Assembly: GCF_022812285.1 (NCBI RefSeq) | Contig: NZ_CP093300.1 | Span: 1,302,001-1,366,000 of the forward strand | Direction: 5' to 3' | DNA: 64,000 nucleotides | Origin: Alkalihalobacillus sp. LMS39 | GTDB lineage: Bacteria > Bacillota > Bacilli > Bacillales > Bacillaceae_F | Part shown: piece after piece, positions 33,079-42,593 of the stretch | Layout: every line of letters begins with the position of its first letter | How positions within the stretch are numbered: position 1 is the first letter of the stretch | The notes under the pieces: model-generated | What the model saw: only the letters and a program-made list of their open reading frames with translations | What the model was told of the DNA's origin: nothing | Databases searched by the model: none | Program-made: the position numbers and the translations under genes

Positions 33079-34011
33079 ATGTCAATGTTAAAAAAACGTG
33101 AACAATCAACGAATCTAGCTCAGGGTGATGCAATGACAAAAAGAATGACCACCCCTGAGGAAATGGAAGCGGTCTCCCCTTGGAAAGATGCATTTAGACA
33201 ATTAAGAAAAAATCGATTCGCCATCATAGGATTTTCCATCATCGTCTTTTTTGTCTTAGTGGCCATCATTGCACCACTCTTAACTTCTTATACGTATGCA
33301 GAGCAAAATGTCGTGAATCGATTGCAACCACCATCAGCCGAGCATTGGCTTGGGACAGACCATCTTGGCCGAGATATTTTTACTCGAATTGCCTACGGTG
33401 CGAGAGTATCCTTAATGGTTGGTTTCTTTGCGGTAACAGGGGCATTAGTTTTCGGGACATTGCTAGGAATTATAGCGGGTTACTATGGGCGTTGGGTCGA
33501 TATGCTCATCTCTCGAATCTTTGATATATTACTAGCTTTCCCAAGTATTTTACTCGCGATTGCGATTGTAGCGATTCTTGGCGCATCTTTACAAAATGCA
33601 TTAATTGCCATCGCCATTATAAACATTCCGATATTCGGGAGGTTAGTTCGTTCAAAGGTTATCAGTTTACGAGAAGAAGAATATATTATGGCGGCAAAAG
33701 CACAAGGGATGAAAAACGGAAGAATCATATTGCATCATATTTTACCGAATAGCATCGCGCCGATTATTGTTCAATCAACGTTAGGCTTTGGTACAGCCAT
33801 TCTAGAAGCAGCAGCACTCGGTTTTCTTGGCTTAGGTGCTCAGCCACCAAGACCAGAGTGGGGCCAAATGCTTGCTGATTCTCGTGACTTCTTAACGTTA
33901 GCACCATGGACATTAGTTGTGCCAGGAGTGTGTATTATGCTTGTTGTTCTTGGCTTTAACTTAATGGGAGATGGGCTAAGGGATGCATTAGACCCGAAGA
34001 TGAAGAGTTAA
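33079..34011 (+). CDS. Peptide ABC transporter permease (OppC type)
   Basis: 310 aa. A cytoplasmic N-terminus of about 45 residues is followed by six membrane segments. The OppC landmark HWLGTDHLGRDIFTRIAYGAR and EAA loop EYIMAAKAQGMKNGRIILHHILPN are present, ending DGLRDALDPKMKS. AGGGGGGA precedes the ATG, 11 nt after the partner permease. Last gene of the operon, followed by a terminator. Confidence 0.93.
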   Translation: MSMLKKREQSTNLAQGDAMTKRMTTPEEMEAVSPWKDAFRQLRKNRFAIIGFSIIVFFVLVAIIAPLLTSYTYAEQNVVNRLQPPSAEHWLGTDHLGRDIFTRIAYGARVSLMVGFFAVTGALVFGTLLGIIAGYYGRWVDMLISRIFDILLAFPSILLAIAIVAILGASLQNALIAIAIINIPIFGRLVRSKVISLREEEYIMAAKAQGMKNGRIILHHILPNSIAPIIVQSTLGFGTAILEAAALGFLGLGAQPPRPEWGQMLADSRDFLTLAPWTLVVPGVCIMLVVLGFNLMGDGLRDALDPKMKS

Positions 34012-34020
34012 AGTGTGGAA

Positions 34021-34054
34021 GAACGCTTAGATTAAATTCTAAGCGTTCTTTTTA
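34021..34054 (+). terminator. Rho-independent terminator of the peptide importer operon
   Basis: GAACGCTTAG, loop ATTAAATT, CTAAGCGTTC, then TTTTT. It is also positioned to serve the convergent minus-strand gene. Confidence 0.88.
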
Positions 34055-34063
34055 GTAAGATGG

Positions 34064-34528
34064 TCATTCTTTGTCAAACCAAGCCTTTGTAGGTCGTGTC
34101 TCTGGAAAGCCATATTTTTCGCGATACATCTTTCTTTCTTCTGTAAAATCAAACCACTGCTTGTTAGAGTTCTGATTCTTGGCATAGTGTATCACACACC
34201 GGATTTGGTCTTCGACACAACTATCAGTCCATACACCAAGTTGTTGTTCCAATTGGTCAAAAAGGTGAGCAGCATCTTTATCCTTGATTTCAGTTAGAGA
34301 ATAGAGCTTCAACTGAAATACTAGTTTTTCAGCTAACTTATAGCCAATCGAAGGAATAGTTTGAAACTCTGCTAGCCCTTTTAAAGTCTTGGCTTTTTCA
34401 AGTGGTATGTCTAAGAGTTCGCTAATATGATCGACAGTAAAAGTATGTAATTCGCTTATCTTTATTTTTGCTTTTCGTAGTTTGGATTTTTCTTCATGAT
34501 TGAGTGGTAATTTGATTATAGAGCTCAA
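34064..34528 (-). CDS. Helix-hairpin-helix protein of the Cdd1/pathogenicity-locus family
   Basis: 154 aa, TTG start on the minus strand with AGGAGG at ideal spacing. The central segment DIPLEKAKTLKGLAEFQTIP, then SIGYKLAEKLVFQLKLYSL, carries HhH-like helices. The C-terminus has the family-typical DQIRCVIHYAKN, a Trp and KMYREKYGFPETRPTKAW. Members are small, probably DNA-binding, and of unknown physiological role. It stands alone, convergent with the peptide operon and divergent from the two-component genes. Confidence 0.75.
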   Translation of the reverse strand: MSSIIKLPLNHEEKSKLRKAKIKISELHTFTVDHISELLDIPLEKAKTLKGLAEFQTIPSIGYKLAEKLVFQLKLYSLTEIKDKDAAHLFDQLEQQLGVWTDSCVEDQIRCVIHYAKNQNSNKQWFDFTEERKMYREKYGFPETRPTKAWFDKE

Positions 34529-34606
34529 TAGCTTTCCTCCTATCTTAAATGTTGTTAGGAACCGTTTCTTTATTAAGTTGTAATTCCTTTATTAGATGTA
34601 GTTTTT

Positions 34607-34637
34607 TTGACTTTACTAGGATGAAAAATAGTATAAT
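34607..34637 (+). promoter_or_regulatory. Candidate promoter for the two-component/ABC module
   Basis: TTGACT (34607-34612) and TATAAT (34632-34637) have consensus-like hexamers but are separated by 19 bp, slightly long. It lies 45 bp before the sensor kinase start, in the gap divergent from the HhH gene. Confidence 0.4.
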
Positions 34638-34682
34638 TTACTAAAAACAGTATATTCAATAATTGCTTCAAAGGAGATTAAT

Positions 34683-35807
34683 ATGAAACTCTACTTCATC
34701 TGGCTAGCCATTCATTTCTTAGTATGGTCTTTGGCCATCCTTCAATTATCAACTATAAATGAAGCGCAAATATCCAGCCTAAGCCTCTTTTTTCTTATTT
34801 TGTTCATTTTACCACTGTTTTCTGAAAAAAAATGGATACAAACTGGACTGTTTTGCGTACAGTTAGTATCGCTATTCATTATTTTTTATCCAACAGAACA
34901 ATGGCTAAGTCCATTTGTGTTATTACTTCATGCTCTACTTTTTGCTGAGGCTGTGTATTATTTGGACCGTGTTAAAAGTCAGATTGTCTTAGGTGTTCAA
35001 ATGATTAGCGTTGTTTTCTTAGTTTCAGAAGCAATGGTAACAACTGCACAATATGGGTTTGGTAGTTTGTTTTATTTGTTCGTAATTCTTGCTTGTTTTT
35101 ATTATCAAACGGGTCATATCCGTTTAATAGAAATCCAAAAACAGCATAATGCCTTACTTGATGAATATCGAAAAATGAAACGGCAGCTTGTTATAGAGGA
35201 GGAGCAAGCGAGACTAGATGAGCGTGTCCGAATTGGGCATGAAATCCACGATTCGGTTGGGCATAAATTGACCGCCCTGCTCATGCAGCTAGAGGCCCTC
35301 CGTTTGTCAGCGGAAGAAAAGGACAAAGAGAAAATTGGGACTCTGAAAAACTTGGCTGGTGAAAGCTTGGATGAAACGAGACGAGCGGTGAAATCATTTA
35401 AGCAACGTGATATTGGTGGGTTACAAGGGGTTATCCGATTAATTCGGAAGTTAGAAATGGAAAGCTTTATGAAAATTCATTTCTCTGTAAAACATGGGGC
35501 TTTTGCCGCGCCATTATCAGGAGAACAGTCATTTGCCATTTATCGTGCTGTCCAAGAAGCGCTAACGAATATTATGAAGCATAGTTCGACTCGTGAAGCA
35601 GAGGTTATGTTTGAGTCACCGGGTGGCAGTGTGTTCCGTTTCGAAGTTTCGAATCAAGCTCCGCCTAATCCTTTTTTTCATGAAGGATATGGGTTGAAAG
35701 CGATGCGAGAGCGTATCGAGCAAGTCGGTGGAACATTAGAAATTGAATATGACCGGAATGAATTTATCGTCAGAGGTATCATTCGATTAACGGAACGGAG
35801 GGGATGA
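34683..35807 (+). CDS. Sensor histidine kinase, NarL-type (LnrJ-like)
   Basis: 374 aa. Five to six membrane segments at residues 1-145, then HisKA_3 with the phospho-acceptor His in GHEIHDSVGHKLTALL (about residue 186), an N box ALTNIMKHSS and the G box GYGLKAMRERIEQVGG. Gene order and size match lnrJ (yfiJ) of the B. subtilis linearmycin-resistance locus, whose kinase senses membrane-perturbing polyenes. AAAGGAG precedes the ATG. It ends 1 nt before the response regulator. Confidence 0.88.
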   Translation: MKLYFIWLAIHFLVWSLAILQLSTINEAQISSLSLFFLILFILPLFSEKKWIQTGLFCVQLVSLFIIFYPTEQWLSPFVLLLHALLFAEAVYYLDRVKSQIVLGVQMISVVFLVSEAMVTTAQYGFGSLFYLFVILACFYYQTGHIRLIEIQKQHNALLDEYRKMKRQLVIEEEQARLDERVRIGHEIHDSVGHKLTALLMQLEALRLSAEEKDKEKIGTLKNLAGESLDETRRAVKSFKQRDIGGLQGVIRLIRKLEMESFMKIHFSVKHGAFAAPLSGEQSFAIYRAVQEALTNIMKHSSTREAEVMFESPGGSVFRFEVSNQAPPNPFFHEGYGLKAMRERIEQVGGTLEIEYDRNEFIVRGIIRLTERRG

Positions 35808-35808
35808 C

Positions 35809-36441
35809 ATGATTAAAGTTTTATTAGCAGAAGACCAAGTGATGGTGCGTCAAGGCTTAAAAATGATGATTGAAACTGATGAAGAAATTACGGTAACAGG
35901 GGAAGCGAATAATGGGAAGGAAGCGGTAAGTTTATGTGAGAAGCAACAGTTTGATATTGCGATATTAGATATCCGAATGCCTGAAATGGACGGACTTGCA
36001 GCAGCGAAAGTGTTACGTTCGCGCTTTCCACATATGAAGATTGTCATGCTTACAACCTTTGATGATAATGAGTATGTACTCGATGCGTTAAAGCTTGGTG
36101 CGAGCGGGTATATGCTGAAAAATGGGGATACGGAGTCTTTAATTCGCTCGATTAAAAGCGCACTAAATGGGGGGCTTTCTTTAGAAGACCATGTCGCTGC
36201 TAAAGTTATGCCTGTGTTATTAAATCATGAAAAAGAAGAAACCGTTGATCCAACATTAACACCAAGAGAACGTGCGATTTTAACTTGTATTGGAGAAGGG
36301 TTAAATAATAAAGAAGTCGCTGAACGATTAGGGTTGTCCGTTGGTACAGTAAAAAATCAAACAAGTCACATTTTAGAGAAATTGCAACTGAGGGATCGGA
36401 CACAACTCGCGATTTATGCGATTCGACATCGTCTCGTGTAA
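35809..36441 (+). CDS. LuxR/NarL family response regulator (LnrK-like)
   Basis: 210 aa. Receiver domain with acidic pocket AEDQ, phospho-acceptor Asp in FDIAILDIRMPEMDG (about residue 53), switch Thr in MLTTFDD and Lys in YMLKNGD. The C-terminal LuxR HTH is LTPRERAILTCIGEGLNNKE with VGTVKNQTSHILEKL. Paired with the preceding kinase; it presumably activates the ABC exporter genes downstream, as LnrK does. Confidence 0.92.
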   Translation: MIKVLLAEDQVMVRQGLKMMIETDEEITVTGEANNGKEAVSLCEKQQFDIAILDIRMPEMDGLAAAKVLRSRFPHMKIVMLTTFDDNEYVLDALKLGASGYMLKNGDTESLIRSIKSALNGGLSLEDHVAAKVMPVLLNHEKEETVDPTLTPRERAILTCIGEGLNNKEVAERLGLSVGTVKNQTSHILEKLQLRDRTQLAIYAIRHRLV

Positions 36442-36482
36442 AGAAAAGTGACAAAAGTAATATAAGACTAACGAATGAGTGA

Positions 36483-36511
36483 CCAGAGTCAATAGTGACT
36501 TTGGTTTTTTT
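36483..36511 (+). terminator. Rho-independent terminator/attenuator
   Basis: CCAGAGTCA, ATAG loop, TGACTTTGG, then seven T. It separates the two-component genes from the ABC exporter, so the exporter probably has its own regulated promoter or read-through control. Confidence 0.85.
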
Positions 36512-36563
36512 GATTTATGATGGCATTACAAAGAGTTACGATGAACAAAAGGAGGCATATCAA

Positions 36564-37496
36564 ATGCTTGAGACGATACATGTGAGCAAGTCTTTTAAAG
36601 GGAAAAAAGCGGTGCAAGATGTAAGCTTATATTTAAATCAAGGGGAGTCTGTCGGTTTAATCGGACCAAATGGTGCAGGAAAATCAACAACGATATCGAT
36701 GATTTCGACATTAATAAAGCCGACAACGGGTGAAATTAAATTGAATGGTGTGAACACGATTAATAATCCGAGTGAGCTTCGAAAAATTTTAGGGGTTGTC
36801 CCCCAGGAAATAGCTTTGTATGAGGAGTTATCTGCTTATGAAAATTTGCAGTTTTTTGGTTCGATTTATAATTTAACTGGAAAGGAGTTAGAAAAAAATA
36901 TTCAAGAAGCGTTAGACATTGTCGGCTTAAAAGACCGTCAAAAAGATGTGGTCAAAACATTTTCTGGTGGAATGAAGCGGAGAATCAACATTGCCGCTGC
37001 ATTACTTCATCAACCAAAAATTTTAATTTTAGATGAACCGACAGTTGGAATTGACCCACAATCTCGAAATCATATTTTAGAAACAGTGCGCATGTTAAAC
37101 GAAAAAGATAACACAACGATTTTATATACAAGTCATTATATGGAGGAAGTGGAACAGCTTTGTGACCGGTTGTACATTATGGACAACGGTGAAATCATTG
37201 CCGCTGGAACAAAAGAGGAATTGCTGAGCATATTATCCACAGAAGATACGATTAAAGTCGAGGTCAGTAAGCTAGATGAAGCGTTTGTAGAACAAGTGAA
37301 ATCCATTGACGGGGTTCGTAAAATTGAAGCTAGTCAAGGACAATTGAAAATCATTGCGAAAAAAGGAAGCCATTTCATTCGAGAGCTTGTCCATGTGGCT
37401 GACAGTCATCAAGTACAAATTGTTCAATATCAAGCAGAGACGCCAAGTTTGGAAGATGTATTCCTTCACTTAACTGGCCGAACATTACGAGATTAG
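36564..37496 (+). CDS. ABC transporter ATP-binding protein (LnrL-like)
   Basis: 310 aa from the ATG at 36564 (AAAGGAGG 9 nt upstream); the frame is open further upstream but that part crosses a terminator. Walker A GPNGAGKSTT, Q-loop VPQEIALYEE, signature FSGGMKRRINIAAAL, Walker B ILILDEPTVGID and H-loop TSHYMEE are intact. A C-terminal DUF4162-like region (EDTIKVEVSKLDEAF) follows. Length equals LnrL, the exporter ATPase of the linearmycin-resistance system. Confidence 0.9.
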   Translation: MLETIHVSKSFKGKKAVQDVSLYLNQGESVGLIGPNGAGKSTTISMISTLIKPTTGEIKLNGVNTINNPSELRKILGVVPQEIALYEELSAYENLQFFGSIYNLTGKELEKNIQEALDIVGLKDRQKDVVKTFSGGMKRRINIAAALLHQPKILILDEPTVGIDPQSRNHILETVRMLNEKDNTTILYTSHYMEEVEQLCDRLYIMDNGEIIAAGTKEELLSILSTEDTIKVEVSKLDEAFVEQVKSIDGVRKIEASQGQLKIIAKKGSHFIRELVHVADSHQVQIVQYQAETPSLEDVFLHLTGRTLRD

Positions 37497-37507
37497 GAGG
37501 AGGGACG

Positions 37508-38773
37508 ATGAGAAGTTTTATAAAAAAAGATTTGTTGCTATGTTGGCGTGACCGAAAAGAAATGTTAGTTGTCCTTCTCCTTCCGATCATTTTGGTTGTC
37601 GTTTTAAATTTTGCATTTTCCGGTTTATTTAGTGGAGAAGAAGAGGAGATGGATTTACAATTAGCTGTTGTTCATCTTGATGATGAAGAGAGCGGATGGA
37701 ATCAAGTTAAGGAAAAAATAGTAGACAATGATGCAATAGGAGAAGAGCAAAAAGCAGCCATTATCGCACAAGAAAAGGCATTTCGTCCTGTTTCGATGTT
37801 GCTAGATTACCTCCAAAGTGACGAAGTAGGAAAGTGGGCAACGGTCCATATGCTTTCTGAAGATGAAGCGGTTAGAAAAGTAGAAGAAGGAGAAATGGAT
37901 GGGATGCTTCTCATTCCCGAAGGCTATACAGCGGATAGCTTGTATGCTGCTTTTACAAGGGAATCCTCAACCATATCATTAATTTATAAGCTTGAAAAAG
38001 AAAACATTCAAACAAGTGTGCTTTATCAAATGATTGAAGGGTTTATGGATCAGATGAATGTTGGAGTAGCCATTCAACAGATAGGAATCAATGAGAATTT
38101 AGACATGAGAGTACCAGTTGGTGGAATCGAGGAAACAGAAGGGGGCAACAACTTTACGATTGCACAATATTTCACGATTACGATGGCAGTGTTGTTTGCT
38201 TTATTTTTATCTGGAACAGTAGCAACGAAAACAGGTGAAGAAATTAGACAAAAAGTGTTTCATCGGATTTTGTTAACGGATAGTCGTCCTGTTTTATTTC
38301 TCACTGGAAAAGTTGTCTCGTCCTTTCTTTTAGTATGGCTGCAAATCATGTTTGTTTTTTTAGTGTCACATTTTCTGTTAGGCGTTTTCCCTGAGCGGTC
38401 AGCAAGCTTTTGGCTTGGAACAGTTGCGATTGTAACTTTATTTTCGATCGTTGTTTCTGGTATGACCGCAGTATATACCATTATTGCGTTAAAGGTGAAG
38501 AACACTGATATATTAAATGGAATCGTCATGTTTGTCATTTTAATATTAGGGGTGTTAGGTGGAAACTTTGTGCCGATTTATATATTACCTGATTGGCTCA
38601 AGCAAATTGGAGAATGGACACCAAACGGTCAAATACTAGTCATGTTTACACAATGGGTTCAGTTTGAAGATGTTACTTCGTTGCTATTCCAAAGTATCGT
38701 TTTATTAGCGTTCTTCTTCCTTTGTATAGTTTGGAGTGTCGCATATTATCCAAATAGGGGGGAAGCGAAATGA
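37508..38773 (+). CDS. ABC-2 type exporter permease (LnrM-like)
   Basis: 421 aa. One N-terminal membrane helix (MLVVLLLPIILVVVLNFAFSG), a large extracytoplasmic domain of about 190 residues and five membrane helices from about residue 215. The architecture is that of ABC-2 (ABC2_membrane_3) permeases. It pairs with the following gene as a heterodimer, exporting amphipathic or polyene-like compounds by analogy with LnrMN. GGAGGAGGG precedes the ATG. Confidence 0.88.
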   Translation: MRSFIKKDLLLCWRDRKEMLVVLLLPIILVVVLNFAFSGLFSGEEEEMDLQLAVVHLDDEESGWNQVKEKIVDNDAIGEEQKAAIIAQEKAFRPVSMLLDYLQSDEVGKWATVHMLSEDEAVRKVEEGEMDGMLLIPEGYTADSLYAAFTRESSTISLIYKLEKENIQTSVLYQMIEGFMDQMNVGVAIQQIGINENLDMRVPVGGIEETEGGNNFTIAQYFTITMAVLFALFLSGTVATKTGEEIRQKVFHRILLTDSRPVLFLTGKVVSSFLLVWLQIMFVFLVSHFLLGVFPERSASFWLGTVAIVTLFSIVVSGMTAVYTIIALKVKNTDILNGIVMFVILILGVLGGNFVPIYILPDWLKQIGEWTPNGQILVMFTQWVQFEDVTSLLFQSIVLLAFFFLCIVWSVAYYPNRGEAK

Positions 38774-39870
38774 AATCAGTTATATGGGCACAGTTTTCAA
38801 AAGATAAACGCAATCCTTTTGTCCTCTTATTGTTTATTGCCGGTAGTATTTTAGCGACGCTTTTATTTGCAGGTGGTGCTTACATCCCAACTACGATTGC
38901 CATTTTTAGCGAGGAACCGAATGCAGCTGAAATTGAAGCGAAATGGGAAGAGTTATTAAATGTGGATGATTCGTTTCATTTTGTTGTAGTAGATGCAAAA
39001 CAAGCTCGGGAGGATGTAAAAGATGGAAAAGCAGATATTGCCGTAAAGCTATTCGAACATGATTATCGATTAGTCACAACAAGTGAATTATCAAGTGTTG
39101 CTTATGTTCAGCATCATGTTCATAAAGTCTTTCATCAAGAAGCACAAATTCGTGCGATTGTAGATGCAGAAGGAGACGAACAAGTTCGCTCCGAGATTGA
39201 AGCTTATTTTACAGAAGGTCCGTTTCAGGTAGAAGTACAGGGACTGCATACAGAAGAAATCCCTAAGTATAATATTAGTGTTCAATTAATGTTTGCGTTC
39301 TCGTTGTTAATCTCTATGTTTATTTTAGGGTTTAAAGTAAACAATGTCACAAATGACAAAGTGTCTGGTGTATGGAACCGTATGATTTTATCACCACTAA
39401 GTAAAACGAAAATGTATAGTGGGTATATATGTTACAGTTTCTTTATTACGTTAGCACAGCTTGTTGTCGTATTGCTCATATTTAAATATGTATTGAACTA
39501 TGAGGTTGGCGATAATTTTCCTTTAGTTATCCTTATAGTAGCATGCTTCATTTTCAGCATGATTAGTTTAGCGATGTTAATTACCGGGATTGTGCGGACT
39601 CCAGAGCAATTTTATTCAATTTACCCGTCGTTCATCCCAGTCATCCCGCTCATCAGTGGAGCGTATATGATGCCAGGCACTATTACAAATCCAGTGTTGG
39701 TGTTTATCGCTGATTTATTTCCGATGGCTCATGCAATGGAAGCCCTTATGTCTGTTGTTTTCTATCAAGCGAGTTTACAAGATGTGTTGATGCAGCTTTT
39801 GATTATGCTGTTAATTGGCGTAATTGCGATGGGCGTTGGGATTAATTTAATTGAGCGGAGAGGAAGTTAA
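38770..39870 (+). CDS. ABC-2 type exporter permease (LnrN-like)
   Basis: 366 aa, ATG overlapping the previous stop by 4 bp (ATGA), so translation is coupled. Same topology as its neighbour: one N-terminal helix, an extracytoplasmic domain of about 150 residues, then five to six helices (MFAFSLLISMFILGFKVNNVTNDK onward). Second half of the exporter. Followed by a terminator. Confidence 0.88.
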   Translation: MKSVIWAQFSKDKRNPFVLLLFIAGSILATLLFAGGAYIPTTIAIFSEEPNAAEIEAKWEELLNVDDSFHFVVVDAKQAREDVKDGKADIAVKLFEHDYRLVTTSELSSVAYVQHHVHKVFHQEAQIRAIVDAEGDEQVRSEIEAYFTEGPFQVEVQGLHTEEIPKYNISVQLMFAFSLLISMFILGFKVNNVTNDKVSGVWNRMILSPLSKTKMYSGYICYSFFITLAQLVVVLLIFKYVLNYEVGDNFPLVILIVACFIFSMISLAMLITGIVRTPEQFYSIYPSFIPVIPLISGAYMMPGTITNPVLVFIADLFPMAHAMEALMSVVFYQASLQDVLMQLLIMLLIGVIAMGVGINLIERRGS

Positions 39871-39880
39871 GGGTTCAAAA

Positions 39881-39911
39881 GCCTTGGAATCAGTATGTTC
39901 CGAGGCTTTTT
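39881..39911 (+). terminator. Rho-independent terminator of the exporter operon
   Basis: GCCTTGGAA, loop, TTCCGAGGC (one mismatch-tolerant pair), then TTTTTC. Confidence 0.82.
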
Positions 39912-39963
39912 CTGTTGTCAGTGGATAGGGGCAGGTGGTGATGCAGAAAAACAACCCAGTCAG

Positions 39964-40142
39964 AGGACATACGATCCGCTATTTCATCAAAAAGTAACGT
40001 TCTCCAAAAGTTATCGGACATATGTTCCGTTACTTTTAAGAAAAGAGGGTTACAGAAGGATGCTCTTGGCAAGTAGCGGAACGTATGTCCGTTAAAAATT
40101 GAAAAGTGGTGTTTTTTCTTTAAATAGCGGAATATATGTCCG
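39964..40142. repeat. Four-dyad intergenic element, copy E
   Basis: Dyads start at 39964 (AGGACATACGATCCG), 40015 (CGGACATATGTTCCG), 40077 (CGGAACGTATGTCCG) and 40128 (CGGAATATATGTCCG). Spacing is 51/62/51. It lies in the convergent gap between the exporter operon and the HEAT-repeat gene. Confidence 0.9.
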
Positions 40143-40207
40143 AACGGGAATGTGCGAGAAAGAACACGTTGCTGTAGGTTGGTTATAAATACAATTTGCC
40201 GAAAGTA

Positions 40208-40726
40208 TCATTCATGTAATTCAAGTCCGATAATTTTGGCAAGTGCTTCTTGAGCAGCTGCCTTTTCAATTAGGTCATCCGTTTTTGCTTCAACCTCAAT
40301 TAAAATAGATTGTCCTTTTTGGTTTACTTTTTTACTATCAATCATCGCCAATGCCCAGCAAGCCCAAAATTGTTCATTTAAATTGCTAGAGTTTTGGAGT
40401 GAATCCTTTAAAGGTTGGATACTCGCTTTTCCAAGACGTACAAAAAATAAAGCGGCAGCCATACGGATTTGTGAATTTGGGTGAGCAAGTTTAACATGTA
40501 CTTCTGGAATTGCTGGTTTTGCTATACGTCCTATTTCTCCGAGGGTAACGAGCGCCATTGTGACAAGATCTTCATCTTCACTTGATTGCAAAGTATGTCG
40601 CAGAGTTGGTAGCGCATTTTCTTTTTTGGAGCTTATTGATTTGATAGCTTTTAGTGCAACTTCTTTTTGAGGGTTTTTTAAGTTGTTCATTGTGGTGTCC
40701 AAATCTTCTTTACTCATTGTCTTCAC
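40208..40726 (-). CDS. HEAT-repeat domain protein
   Basis: 172 aa, all-helical, with about four HEAT or PBS-lyase-like repeats: NPQKEVALKAIKSISSKKEN, DLVTMALVTLGEIGRIAKPA, NSQIRMAAALFFVRLGKASI and NEQFWACWALAMIDSKK. Predicted protein-interaction scaffold in the cytoplasm; partner unknown. AGAGGTG lies upstream of the ATG on the minus strand. It is downstream of, and co-oriented with, the BmrA-type exporter gene, from which a terminator separates it. Confidence 0.8.
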   Translation of the reverse strand: MKTMSKEDLDTTMNNLKNPQKEVALKAIKSISSKKENALPTLRHTLQSSEDEDLVTMALVTLGEIGRIAKPAIPEVHVKLAHPNSQIRMAAALFFVRLGKASIQPLKDSLQNSSNLNEQFWACWALAMIDSKKVNQKGQSILIEVEAKTDDLIEKAAAQEALAKIIGLELHE

Positions 40727-40812
40727 CTCTATTTATCATTTGTTCGATAACAATGTAAGTTCGCTGATTATGAAGCACTTCCTGTTGATATTACAGCTTT
40801 ACATAATTTAAC

Positions 40813-40848
40813 ATAAAAAAGCAGCTAACCCTTGTTAACTGCTTTATC
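40813..40848 (-). terminator. Rho-independent terminator of the ABC exporter gene
   Basis: Read on the minus strand: GCAGTTAAC, AAGG loop, GTTAGCTGC, then TTTTTTATG. It begins just after the stop at 40857. Confidence 0.85.
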
Positions 40849-40856
40849 CTCTATCT

Positions 40857-42593
40857 TTACGTCAACTGTTGCTCCGCAAACTCACGGTAAAGCTCATGGG
40901 TTTCAATCAGTTCTTGATGTGTCCCCATTCCTGTGATTTCACCTTTTTCAATGAATATGATGTTATCCGCATTTACAATTGTGGAGAGTCGATGGGCAAT
41001 GACAAAGGTTGTTCTCCCTTCCATTAGCCGCACTAATGCTTGCTGTACGATTCCTTCTGATTGACTATCTAAGCTCGCGGTAGCTTCATCCATCATTAAG
41101 ATTTTCGGGTCTCGTAAAAAAGCTCTTGCAATGGCAATTCGTTGTCTTTGGCCACCTGATAGCTTAACGCCACGCTCCCCCACTTCAGTATCAAGTCCTT
41201 TAGGGAATTCTTTTATAAATTGGTCGGCATACGCCATCTTTGCCACTTCCCATAAGCGATTATCTGTAATGTCTTTACGGTTTTCCAAGCCGTAGCATAA
41301 GTTTTCCCGAATCGTGCCTGCCATCATTGGACTATCTTGTGACACATAGCCAATTTGAGTGCGCCAACAGTGCATCGATAGTTCAGTTATCGGAGTGTTC
41401 CCAATAAAAATTTCTCCTGAGGTTGGTTCATAAAAGCGCTCTAGTAAACCGAACATCGTCGACTTCCCACCACCACTTGGCCCGGCAAAAGCGACCATTG
41501 TTCCTGGTTGCACATCAAAAGATACATTGTGAATGACAGGCTCGTCATCGCTATACGAAAAAGATACATTTCTGACATGAACAGATCGATTGGAAATATC
41601 GATGTCTTTTCCTGCTTGACTCGCTTCAACATCGAGGTTGAGGATATCAATGATGCGCTCAGTGGCTCCTTTCGCTTTTTGAAGTTGCGTGAAAAACATC
41701 GTAAACGACGTAATCGGAAAAATAATTTGGAACAAATAAAGCAGAAAGGCAACAAGTGAGCCGGTTGACATTGTGCCTTCAGCAACACGGATTCCACCAT
41801 AACCAATGATGATGACGATAACGACCATCACGACAAGATACATAAGGGGTGCAATCAGAGCAAAAATACGGCCTTCTTTTAATCCATAGGAAAACAGTTT
41901 ATCAATGGCGACTAGCCCTCTTTTTTCCTCTGTTTGTTCCGCATTCGATGCTTTCATTAAGCGAATTTCACTTAAGGTTTGCTGGACATTCCCTGTAAAA
42001 GTAGCCGTTTCATCTTGGAGTCCTCGTGAGATTTTTGTCATTTTCATTCCGAGCGGAACCATAAAAAGAACAGTGATTGGAACTGCAATAAACATTAACA
42101 ATGTCATTTTCCAATCCATAATAAACAGAATAATGACAGCCCCAATAATCGTAATAATCCCACCGATAAACTGCGGGAAATGCTGAGAAATTAAGTCTTT
42201 GACAATCCCAGTATCATTCACGACCCGACTTACCGTTTCACCACTCGTATTTTTATCATAGTAATTCACCGGCAACCGTAACAATTTGAACCACATTTTC
42301 TCCCGCAGTCTTGCCACAATTTTTTGCCCAACGTAAGCAAGAGCATACATTGAAATCCCATCCGTCACTGCTTGAAGAATAAAAACAAGCACAATTACGA
42401 CAATGAGCATGGCATTTAATGATTCCATCGAAAACCCATCAACCATCTCTCTTGTTAACAAAGGAATTGTAAGCCCAACGAGTGTAGTAAAGAGACTTCC
42501 AATTAAACCGATCGATAAAGCTAACTTAGGTATGTTTGTAGAAAGAATAAGTGAGAAAAAAGCTTTCAAGGAATGAGTTTGTTGTTTTTCCAT
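40857..42593 (-). CDS. bmrA: ABC multidrug exporter, half-transporter (BmrA-like)
   Basis: 578 aa from the ATG at 42593, which has GAGGAG 7 nt upstream; the ATG at 42608 is part of that site. Six-helix membrane domain (residues 1-310), then a nucleotide-binding domain with Walker A GPSGGGKST, Q-loop GYVSQDSPMMAGTIRENLCYG, signature [16 protein letters not shown], Walker B ILMMDEATASLD and H-loop AHRLST. Length and motifs such as YYDKNTSGETVSRVVNDTG match B. subtilis BmrA, a homodimeric exporter of amphiphilic drugs. Monocistronic. Orthology is inferred from memory of the family. Confidence 0.87.
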   Translation of the reverse strand: MEKQQTHSLKAFFSLILSTNIPKLALSIGLIGSLFTTLVGLTIPLLTREMVDGFSMESLNAMLIVVIVLVFILQAVTDGISMYALAYVGQKIVARLREKMWFKLLRLPVNYYDKNTSGETVSRVVNDTGIVKDLISQHFPQFIGGIITIIGAVIILFIMDWKMTLLMFIAVPITVLFMVPLGMKMTKISRGLQDETATFTGNVQQTLSEIRLMKASNAEQTEEKRGLVAIDKLFSYGLKEGRIFALIAPLMYLVVMVVIVIIIGYGGIRVAEGTMSTGSLVAFLLYLFQIIFPITSFTMFFTQLQKAKGATERIIDILNLDVEASQAGKDIDISNRSVHVRNVSFSYSDDEPVIHNVSFDVQPGTMVAFAGPSGGGKSTMFGLLERFYEPTSGEIFIGNTPITELSMHCWRTQIGYVSQDSPMMAGTIRENLCYGLENRKDITDNRLWEVAKMAYADQFIKEFPKGLDTEVGERGVKLSGGQRQRIAIARAFLRDPKILMMDEATASLDSQSEGIVQQALVRLMEGRTTFVIAHRLSTIVNADNIIFIEKGEITGMGTHQELIETHELYREFAEQQLT

